In this document: positions 57,450 to 64,000 of the stretch, in pieces
Layout: each line of letters starts with the position of its first letter
How positions within the stretch are numbered: position 1 is the first letter of the stretch
Assembly (NCBI RefSeq): GCF_014646695.1
Contig: NZ_BMNT01000001.1
Location: 241,308-305,307, forward strand
Length of the DNA stretch: 64,000 bases
Direction of reading: 5' to 3'
Source of the DNA: Sphaerisporangium melleum
GTDB lineage: Bacteria; Actinomycetota; Actinomycetes; Streptosporangiales; Streptosporangiaceae
The notes under the pieces: model-generated
Told to the model about the DNA's origin: nothing
What the model saw: only the letters and a program-made list of their open reading frames with translations
Databases searched by the model: none
Made by a program: the position numbers and the translations under genes

Positions 57450-57923
57450 ATGACGATCAGAGCTTTCTACGGCAGGGCCCTCCTGGCCCTTTTGCTGCTG
57501 ACAGGAGTCGCCGCCTGTACGAATGGATCGGATACCACGATGACTCCCGAGCAATCACGGCAGACTTTGATCGCTGAAGCAAAAGCGATCATTCAGGCCG
57601 TCTTCCCTGATGCCGACCCTCTGGTGGTCGTTCAGGCCAAGGACGCCCCTTGCGGCGGAGCGGTTGGCACCGACCACTCCCACGTGGAGAGCATGATCAA
57701 CGTCCACAGCGACGCAACCGACAAGTCGCTGACGTCAGACGCGGTGTTCACCAAGGTGGTCGCGACTCTCAAGCAGCGAGGATGGACCATCAACTACACG
57801 CAGGAGTACGTGGCGGGAGCCAAGCGCGAAGGCTTCGGCGGAATCAGCGCAGGGGTCGGCGACTCCCCCGTCGGCATCAACATTTCCGGTGACACCGAGT
57901 GCGTGAAGAACCCTGACGCATAG
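57450..57923 (+). CDS. Putative lipoprotein
   Basis: A 157-aa secreted protein. The N-terminus MTIRAFYGRALLALLLL is a signal peptide and TGVAAC a lipobox with Cys23 as the lipidation site. The mature part is alpha/beta and has two Cys (CGG and ECV) that may form a disulfide: LIAEAKAIIQAVFPDADP and FTKVVATLKQRGWTINY. The family is not recognised by name. It follows the DUF1023 gene by 77 bases on the same strand, so it may be an immunity-like or accessory partner; that is inference. Confidence 0.82.
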   Translation: MTIRAFYGRALLALLLLTGVAACTNGSDTTMTPEQSRQTLIAEAKAIIQAVFPDADPLVVVQAKDAPCGGAVGTDHSHVESMINVHSDATDKSLTSDAVFTKVVATLKQRGWTINYTQEYVAGAKREGFGGISAGVGDSPVGINISGDTECVKNPDA

Positions 57924-57936
57924 GCCGATAGCGGCT

Positions 57937-59313
57937 TCAGGCGGCCAGTTCGCTGCGTAGGTGGTCGCGGAACTCGCGGACGGCGATGGTGGTGCTATGC
58001 GGTTCGAGGCGGGCGGCGAAGGCCTGGACGAACTCGATCGAACGGGTGGAGCTCAGCGACTTGGCCGCGGGGACGGCGGCGCGGGCGGTGTCGAGGGACT
58101 GTTCGAGCTCGCCCATGCTCAGGTAGGCGTCGGCCGCATGTACCTGGTTGAACTGCGCGGAGCGCGGCATGTGCCCCTGGAACGCCTGCACCGCTGCCTC
58201 GGCACAGACGACCGCACGCTGGTGCTGCCCGAGCAGCCGCCAGGACTGTCCGGCCTCGGCGGTCAGCTCCGCCGACTCGTACGTAGTGATCCAGGCCGGA
58301 TCACGGTCGCTAGGACCCTGCTCGAACGCGCGCTCGGCCTCACCGATCAGCCGTTCGACCTGCTTGGCGGCGTGCCTGTCGCCCGACTCCCCCGGATTGG
58401 TGTGCAACGCCGTCGCCCAGGCCTCCCGCACGGTCATCAGCGCCATGACGCGCGGTGACGCGTCCGCCTTCCGGGCGGCGTCCACCGCAGTACGCGAGAG
58501 CCGAAGCGCCCAGAGCGGCTGGTCGATGTGGATGGCCTGCCGGGTCATGGCCGTGAGAATCCAGGCAGCCGTCAAGGGCGCGTCGGCCGTCTTTGCGAAT
58601 CGCAGGGCCTGACCGAAGTGCTGCTGGGCCGGGCCGTGCATGCTCATGTCGAAGGCGGTCCAGCCGGCCATCCGGCTCATGCCGGCCGCCGCCGTCATCA
58701 GCTCCGCGCCGACCTTGTCGTCGTAGCGCCCGTGCAGCAACGGAGTGACGTTGCTGTTGAGGTAGCGCAGTACCACCGGACGGACCAGGCCGGCACCGAA
58801 CTGGTGGTCCATCTGGAAGAACGCCTGGCGCGCCTCGTTGATCCGCCGCACATCGGCCATGCCGACCGCACGGCCCGCACCCGCTTGCGCGGTCGAGGCG
58901 GCGGGACTGTCGTAGGTCCAGGAGGTCAGCCACTCCCCCAGGGCGGTCGGGACGAACGGCAGCGTGGCGAGCAGGTGACGGCGGGACGGATCCATCTCGA
59001 ACCTCCACAGCAGATCGGCCGACCTCACGGTAGCCACCAGCGAACCGTCGCCACAGTCCGCGAGCGGCCAGGAAGGTGTCTCCGGGAGGCTCCACCCGTC
59101 TACCCACCGTTCGACATCGGCGGTCTCGACTCGGAACACCGCCGCCAGCCGCGCCCGGTGCCGGGCCCGCACTCCCTGCTCACCCCGCTCCCACCGCGCC
59201 CACGTCGTCACCGACACCCCCACCGCCTCCGCCGCCGCCTCCTGGCTCAACCCGCGCCGCAGCCGCGCCCGAACCAGCTCTGGACGGCGGAACTGCTCTC
59301 CCTGTGCCTCCAC
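57937..59313 (-). CDS. XRE-family HTH regulator with long helical C-terminal region
   Basis: A 458-aa protein. The HTH (about 10-60) reads LVRARLRRGLSQEAAAEAVG, then VSVTTWARWERGEQGVRARH, a clear XRE fold. The remainder is TPR-like: AAGMSRMAGWTAFDMSMHG, AQQHFGQALRFAKTADAP, LGQHQRAVVCAEAAVQAFQ and SMGELEQSLDTARAAV. This architecture is very common in Streptomyces and Streptosporangiaceae and is usually regulatory. GTG at 59313 has AGGGGG upstream; a frame open to 59367 is less likely. It is convergent with the lipoprotein gene across a 13-base gap; GGCCG and CGGCC around 57,923-57,946 may form a weak shared terminator. Confidence 0.9.
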   Translation of the reverse strand: MEAQGEQFRRPELVRARLRRGLSQEAAAEAVGVSVTTWARWERGEQGVRARHRARLAAVFRVETADVERWVDGWSLPETPSWPLADCGDGSLVATVRSADLLWRFEMDPSRRHLLATLPFVPTALGEWLTSWTYDSPAASTAQAGAGRAVGMADVRRINEARQAFFQMDHQFGAGLVRPVVLRYLNSNVTPLLHGRYDDKVGAELMTAAAGMSRMAGWTAFDMSMHGPAQQHFGQALRFAKTADAPLTAAWILTAMTRQAIHIDQPLWALRLSRTAVDAARKADASPRVMALMTVREAWATALHTNPGESGDRHAAKQVERLIGEAERAFEQGPSDRDPAWITTYESAELTAEAGQSWRLLGQHQRAVVCAEAAVQAFQGHMPRSAQFNQVHAADAYLSMGELEQSLDTARAAVPAAKSLSSTRSIEFVQAFAARLEPHSTTIAVREFRDHLRSELAA

Positions 59314-59686
59314 GGTGAACCCCCTGGGTGATCGCGCGACTACATAACGCAATGACGATGGCATCACCCGTGCCCAACCCTCAACCCCTTCCCACCAAAC
59401 GACCAGAGATCGACCACCTCCCGCCTACGCCATGCCACGTCCCTGAACAACGGCTCCGCGGCAAGGCCCCCGGCTTCGCCCTCCCCGCCGCCTCAGGAGC
59501 GCGCACGCGCCCTATTCCGCCTTCCGTGACTCCCGCCCGGGATTCGCCACCTCCACCCGTGGCAGCAGTGTCACCCGACACCGAAGGAATGGATGGAGTA
59601 GCTCCAGGGGCCGAAGCTATGAGGGGCGACGACCGCGGTTTCCACGGCCACGCGGAACGACAGGGTAGGCGGCGTGGATCGGCCGG
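59314..59686. other. Non-coding gap, proline-codon-rich
   Basis: This 373-base gap lies between the SF1 helicase stop and the start of the XRE gene. A plus-strand frame across it is a low-complexity Pro/Arg sequence with no domain, and I do not support it. It probably holds the promoter of the XRE gene. No clear hairpin or palindrome was seen. Confidence 0.5.
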
Positions 59687-62566
59687 TCATCGTCGGACGT
59701 AGCTCGCTGAACGGCGGGCACGGGTGGTGCGGGGCAGCCGGTCGCAGGCAGGGCATTCGTACCGGAGGTCGGCGCCTCCCCGGGCGCCGGCTTCGTAGCG
59801 GATCAGCATGTGGCGGCACCGGCCGCAGTCGTCGCCCAATTGCCCCGTGCCCGGTGCCACTCCCGGACGGCGCCGCTGAGCGCGTCGGACGGCGTCGGCG
59901 AAGGCGGGATGCTCGGTGCGCAGTACGACGCCGGGGCTGGTGCTGAGCAGGGCCGAGGAGGAGGACCAGACCGCGTCTCCGATCACGGCGCCGGACTCGT
60001 GGATCGGCGTCAGCGGCCGGACGTTGATTCCCTCCCGTCGGGCCCGCAGGGCTTCGGCGGGCAGATAACCGTCCGGTTCCGGCTCGACCCACAGAGTCAC
60101 CGCCTCGATCTCCGAGTCCTTGGCACGGATGGACCGGAGGGCCGGGATAAGTGCGGGCAGGTGGTTGAGCGGCCCTCGCGGCAACCACATCTCCACGGTT
60201 TCGGCCCCCGCCAGGTCCTCCTGGAGACGATCGACGAGCCGGCTCTCGACAAGCTCGGTAGGGCCTGCGGAGTAGGTGAGCAGCTTCTCCCATGGGAGAT
60301 GTTCGGCTCGGTCGAGCAGGTGAGCGAAGAAGGTCCACACTGCGTCTCGCGTGGCCTTCGTCCGGTGCAGAACGTCGAGGGCACCGATGACCACAAGATT
60401 GTCGCGGGCACGGCTCGCCGCGACGTTGAGCAGTCTCGCGCCCTCGCTTCCTGCTATTCCTTGGGTGAACCAGGGATGCAGGGACGTGATCCCGTGGCCG
60501 GTGTCCACCGTGTCGTAGACGACGATGTCGCGTTCAGCGCCCTGGAAGCGGTGGACCGTGGACGCCGCCCAGTCCTCCGTGTGTTCCTCCGGCAACAGCG
60601 ACTCGAGGAGTCGTGCCTGCGGCGCGAAGGGAGTGATCAGCGCCAGGTCGTGCAGGTCGCTGCTCGCGCCGCCGATCATGGCCGCGGCGAGTTGCGCATG
60701 CGCGAGGTTGTACCGCGAGAACATGCCCTGCCTGCGTGCCGTGCGGGCCTGCAGACCAGAGGTGTCGATGACGACCAGGTCGCTGCTCGCCCATGGCGCC
60801 CGGCTGCGCAGGCTTCTGCCCACGACGGCGGGAGCCGTCACCAGAGGACTCTCGGGATAGAAGGCCGTGCTGACGACATCGCCGATGGGCGGCCGCATAC
60901 GGTACTGCTCGGTGAGAGCGGCCAGACGAGTGGGGTGACGCCCCTCGGCCACCGCCGCCGAAATGCCCGCCTTCTCGAATGGGCTTCGCTTCAGCCATTC
61001 CTGTGCGGCGGGAGTGTCCGCGACCGCGATCGGGGGAAGCTGGCGGAAGTCGCCCGCGATCACCGTGTGCCCGTTGCCGACCCCCGCTACGAGCATCGCC
61101 AGCGCCGCCGTGGTCATGCTGGCCTCGTCGAGGACGACCACGTCGAAGGTCAGCTCCTTGAGGGTGTCGAGGACCACCTGATGGGCCGTGGCCGCGACGA
61201 CGGCCGCCTCTCTGCAGACCTGACGCCGTACCCGGAGCAGTCCTTTGTCCAACTCGCGCTGCAGAGCCTGCAACTCGGCGATTCTGGTCTCCAGCTCCAG
61301 ACGGGTCGCCTCCTGCTTCGAGGAGAGCTCCTTGACCGGGCGCTTCAACGGGGTGAGCATTCGCCGGGTCTCCCGAAGCTCCCGGCCCACATCCACCCGG
61401 CGCCGGGCGATGGGCTCCCCGCGTGCGGCGGCGATCTCGTCGACGAGAACGCGACCGCACGCCCTGTCGACCAGCGACAGGTCCGCCGGCTGGCCGAGCC
61501 GTACCACCTGGCCCTCCTCGAGATCGGGAAGACGTCGCAGGACGGCGCCGATCGCCACGTCCAGTGCCGCATTGGTCGGGGCGGCGAGCAGCACTCGCTT
61601 GCCCTGGCGCCGCAGCTCCGTCACCAACGCGGAGATGGTCGTCGTCTTACCGGTGCCAGGTGGACCCCACAGCCAGGTGAGGCCCGGCGTCGACGCCAGC
61701 TCGACGGCACCGTGCTGTCCTGCGTTCAGACCGCGGGACATGTCAGGGTGCGGCTGCACGCGGGATGCACCATCGTGCTGATGCGTTCGCGTCACGACCT
61801 CCAGAGCGGCACCGGCGTCGAACCCCGGCCCACCGCGTTCGAGCTCCCGCAGCCGTCGGCTCTGCGCGATGAGCAGCCACGAAAGGTCCACCCGTAGAGT
61901 GGCCTCCGTCGCGGCCGGCGCGTCCGCCGGCATCGACAACGTCACGACGTTGCCGAAGATCGAGACCACTTCGACGTCGAAATGAGCATCCCTGACGACC
62001 AGAGTGGCGGGCGTCCCCTCGGTGACACCTAGCTCGCCCTGGGCCTCGAACCGAATGATCGTACGGGTCCCCGTCCGGCCGACCTTCGCGCCCAGGGTGA
62101 GCGGGACATCCGTCTGCGTCCGGCGTCTGGAAACCGCTTCGAGTTCGTCACCGAAGGCGCGGGCGGCGTTCGTCGCGACCTCCGGCCAGAGAGCCGGCAC
62201 GGGTTTTGATGAGGGCACCGGCTCGACCGCTGGAATTCCCAGCCGAGTGGTCAGCCGTAACACCTCGGCCTCGGCCGCGACCTCTTCGGCGGGCCGCCGA
62301 TCGTCGTGGTCGGCGATGGTCCGGCGATCCGCCTGATCAGGATCCAGAACGACTTCTCGATCCGGTTGACCGAACCCCCGAGGTATCCAGGTATCGCCGT
62401 GAAGCTCGGCGATCGAGTGGTTTCTGCATATCTCCCATAAAACGCCCGGTTCGACGCGCACCCCGGAGCGTTCCAGCAGGGCCAGGAGTTCCTCCTGACG
62501 CACCGGCCCCTGCGACAAGGCCTTGGTCAAGAGTTTGACGAGCTTACGCTCCAGACCTCTACCCAT
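59687..62566 (-). CDS. SF1 (UPF1/Dna2-like) helicase with C-terminal zinc motif
   Basis: A 959-aa SF1B-type helicase. An N-terminal region (about 1-280) includes a winged-helix-like start (ALSQGPVRQEELLALLERSG). The motor has LTWLWGPPGTGKTTTISALV (Walker A, about 302), a coiled insertion near 400-445, FDVVVLDEASMTTAALAML (DEAS box, about 480), VIAGDFRQLPPIAV and LTEQYRMRPPIGDVV, with STVHRFQGAERDIVVYD and LLNVAASRARDNLVVIG as motifs V and VI. The last part contains VTLWVEPEPDGYLP and a CGRCR...CPACD zinc group. It likely unwinds nucleic acid in defence or repair. The start at 62566 faces the plus-strand gene at 63037. Confidence 0.9.
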   Translation of the reverse strand: MGRGLERKLVKLLTKALSQGPVRQEELLALLERSGVRVEPGVLWEICRNHSIAELHGDTWIPRGFGQPDREVVLDPDQADRRTIADHDDRRPAEEVAAEAEVLRLTTRLGIPAVEPVPSSKPVPALWPEVATNAARAFGDELEAVSRRRTQTDVPLTLGAKVGRTGTRTIIRFEAQGELGVTEGTPATLVVRDAHFDVEVVSIFGNVVTLSMPADAPAATEATLRVDLSWLLIAQSRRLRELERGGPGFDAGAALEVVTRTHQHDGASRVQPHPDMSRGLNAGQHGAVELASTPGLTWLWGPPGTGKTTTISALVTELRRQGKRVLLAAPTNAALDVAIGAVLRRLPDLEEGQVVRLGQPADLSLVDRACGRVLVDEIAAARGEPIARRRVDVGRELRETRRMLTPLKRPVKELSSKQEATRLELETRIAELQALQRELDKGLLRVRRQVCREAAVVAATAHQVVLDTLKELTFDVVVLDEASMTTAALAMLVAGVGNGHTVIAGDFRQLPPIAVADTPAAQEWLKRSPFEKAGISAAVAEGRHPTRLAALTEQYRMRPPIGDVVSTAFYPESPLVTAPAVVGRSLRSRAPWASSDLVVIDTSGLQARTARRQGMFSRYNLAHAQLAAAMIGGASSDLHDLALITPFAPQARLLESLLPEEHTEDWAASTVHRFQGAERDIVVYDTVDTGHGITSLHPWFTQGIAGSEGARLLNVAASRARDNLVVIGALDVLHRTKATRDAVWTFFAHLLDRAEHLPWEKLLTYSAGPTELVESRLVDRLQEDLAGAETVEMWLPRGPLNHLPALIPALRSIRAKDSEIEAVTLWVEPEPDGYLPAEALRARREGINVRPLTPIHESGAVIGDAVWSSSSALLSTSPGVVLRTEHPAFADAVRRAQRRRPGVAPGTGQLGDDCGRCRHMLIRYEAGARGGADLRYECPACDRLPRTTRARRSASYVRR

Positions 62567-63036
62567 GCGGCTTCGCTCCTCGCCATGGACCAGGACGTCA
62601 CAGCATCGCGACCGAAGCGGCTACCGAATTCGTGGCGCTCTGCCGTCGTTGCAGGACGGCCATTCGCGGCGGGAGGTTTACCTGAGGCTCGAGTGTCACG
62701 ACGAGAAGATCCACTGAAACGGTGGTCGCTTTTCACACTGGCCGAGCAGGAAGCTTTGCTACGAGATTCAACCGTTACACCGTTCCAGTAGATCACCAAG
62801 TGCTCGCGGGCTACGATCTGTCTCCTTGTGACATGCCTGTGGCCGACGGTGAGCGAGATTCCATGCCAAGGGATGTCCCGCAGCCGCCTCCACTGCAGGA
62901 GCACGACATCCCGGCCCGACCTCGACTCCCGCGCTTTCGGACGCGACACCTGCACCTGGCACCCGGCCCGGAGGCCCTCTTGCCAAGTGATCTCGGCCAA
63001 GGTGGCACTGCCGCACCGACCTGAAGGAGGATCCGC
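62567..63036. other. Divergent promoter gap between two large genes
   Basis: These 470 bases separate the SF1 helicase (minus) from the truncated gene (plus). Bases about 62,690-62,830 are AT-richer and may hold promoters. A 68-codon frame from ATG 62585 to 62791 (plus) lacks a ribosome site and recognisable features. An AAGGAGG site for the plus-strand gene lies just before 63037. Confidence 0.5.
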
Positions 63037-64000
63037 ATGAACGGGGCGAAGTCCCGCGCCCGCGACCCGCAACTCGTCGGCGCCACGGCGCGACTGGTGG
63101 AGTTCCTCCGCAACCTCGCCACCGCCCGGCGCCCTCCCCTCCGAGATGTGCGCGACCACGACCGGGTGCTGTGGCTGGCCGATCTGCCTACGGCCATCCA
63201 GGCCGACCGGACGGCCGGACACGGCGAGGTGGTGCTGTCGGTTCAGCGCGAGCGCAGCGTGCTTCCGCCCGCCGCGCCGGATGTGCTGAGCGGGTGGCTC
63301 CGCCAGAACGAGGTCGCCGATCCCGGTCTGACAGCGCCTCCTTTGGCTGGGAACGGTCCAGAGAAGGTAATGGAGACCGGCGAGGATGGCGAGCTACGGC
63401 TCCGCCCTGAGCGGCAGGACGATCGGCCCGATGTCGTCGAGGGGTACAGGAGGTGGCTGCCACGATGGCAGGAGTGGGCTGAACAGGAGCGCGAGCGACG
63501 GCGTCGGCAGGACTGGCACCGGGACCTCTACTCGGTCCACACCCAGCTCGGCCCGATGGAGGACGAGATGGAACTCGTTCTCGCGGTCGGCTTGTTGTCG
63601 TGGATCGCTCCAGACGGCACCCGCGTCCGGAATCACCTCATCCGGACGCGTGTCCATCTGCGTGTGGACCCGGACACCGAGCGCATGGACGTGGTGCTCG
63701 GCGAGACGTCCCCAGTGCTCCAGGATCGGGAATTGCTGGCCGATCTCCCGGGAGTGACCTTCCAGCGAAGCGAGCGCCTCCGTGAACGTGTCCGTGAAGG
63801 AGAGGGCGTTGGACTACAGGACTCAGTCGTCGACGTGCTGAAGTCCTGGTGCGACCGTGGACTGGAAGCGACCGCCGATTACCAGAGCGCGTGGGAGCCG
63901 CCTTCGGCTGCCACCGGTCCGGCGGAAGTACGGTTCGCCCCCGCGCTGGTGTTGCGCAAGCGCGACCGCGGCTCGCTCATCTCGTACTACGACGCCATGA
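63037..64000 (+). CDS. Large helicase-associated protein, N-terminal part only
   Basis: The gene starts at ATG 63037 with a perfect GAAGGAGG site and runs off the window after about 321 residues. The visible part has ATARLVEFLRNLATARRPPL, then YRRWLPRWQEWAEQERERRR, a segment MELVLAVGLLSWIAPDG, VRNHLIRTRVHLRVDPDTE and finally FAPALVLRKRDRGSLISYYD. This N-terminal layout resembles the region preceding the motor in large AAA/SF1 helicases of bacterial defence and repair, but no Walker motif is reached here. It is divergent from the SF1 helicase, so the two may form one system. Confidence 0.7.
   Translation, partial: MNGAKSRARDPQLVGATARLVEFLRNLATARRPPLRDVRDHDRVLWLADLPTAIQADRTAGHGEVVLSVQRERSVLPPAAPDVLSGWLRQNEVADPGLTAPPLAGNGPEKVMETGEDGELRLRPERQDDRPDVVEGYRRWLPRWQEWAEQERERRRRQDWHRDLYSVHTQLGPMEDEMELVLAVGLLSWIAPDGTRVRNHLIRTRVHLRVDPDTERMDVVLGETSPVLQDRELLADLPGVTFQRSERLRERVREGEGVGLQDSVVDVLKSWCDRGLEATADYQSAWEPPSAATGPAEVRFAPALVLRKRDRGSLISYYDAM

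Noticed and set aside
62585-62791. 68-codon plus-strand frame between the two large helicase-type genes
   Set aside because: Lies in the divergent promoter gap, lacks a ribosome site and shows no domain.
1-64000. CRISPR arrays, tRNA/rRNA genes, insertion sequences and attachment sites
   Set aside because: No regularly spaced repeats, cloverleaf-like or rRNA-like sequence, transposase motifs or flanking direct repeats were seen by eye; short or degenerate copies could be missed.

Overview
The window is about 70% GC with GC-rich third codon positions, many GTG starts and dense overlapping genes. XRE regulators with a TPR-like half, a DUF1023 hydrolase beside a WXG protein, Ser/Thr kinases and an RsbU/RsbW/RsbV-type module all point to a filamentous actinomycete. 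A Streptosporangiales-like genus is my guess; no rRNA or other marker here settles it. I saw no tRNA, rRNA, transposase or CRISPR array.

Region 1 (1-14,689, all minus strand) is one run of 16 closely packed genes. From its promoter end it encodes a DJ-1/PfpI protein, a ThDP-dependent decarboxylase/synthase-like enzyme, three SnoaL-like proteins, a GMC oxidoreductase, a second DJ-1/PfpI protein, a VOC protein, an AGE-type sugar epimerase-like protein, a STAS protein, GlgX, a second STAS protein, an RsbW-like kinase, an RsbU/SpoIIE-like PP2C phosphatase, a MinD/ParA-like ATPase and a sugar nucleotidyltransferase cut by the window edge. Sugar/carbonyl enzymes are thus translationally coupled to a partner-switching module. 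I do not recognise this as a described pathway and rate it the best candidate for an undescribed system.

Region 2 (14,960-18,032, plus strand) diverges from region 1. It has a UBP-type zinc-finger protein, a receiver domain fused to a thioredoxin-reductase-like flavoprotein that lacks the redox CxxC, an ABM monooxygenase and a group II truncated haemoglobin.

Region 3 (18.2-32.9 kb) is mixed. It holds an AAA ATPase + DUF4276 pair with an apparent frameshift, an Ada-like mini zinc protein, a lactonase-like metallo-beta-lactamase, an ABC exporter with its PadR regulator and a perfect operator palindrome, a two-gene uncharacterised unit, a haloalkane dehalogenase/PPOX/NmrA operon divergent from a TetR regulator, and a DEDDh exonuclease with TerB-like and BRCT domains.

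Region 4 (33.4-55.0 kb) is a defence island. Its core is a complete class 1 DISARM operon in the canonical order drmD-drmMI-drmA-drmB-drmC, read from 54,974 down to 40,910. Next to it lie two head-to-head Ser/Thr kinases, a UvrD-like helicase with a RelE-like N-terminus, and a DUF262/HNH (GmrSD-like) nuclease. Part of drmMI falls to about 48% GC, which suggests exchange of its specificity region.

Region 5 (55.3-64 kb) has a WXG-type small protein divergent from a DUF1023 hydrolase, a lipoprotein, an XRE regulator, and two divergent large proteins. One is an SF1 helicase; the other is a helicase-associated protein truncated by the window end.
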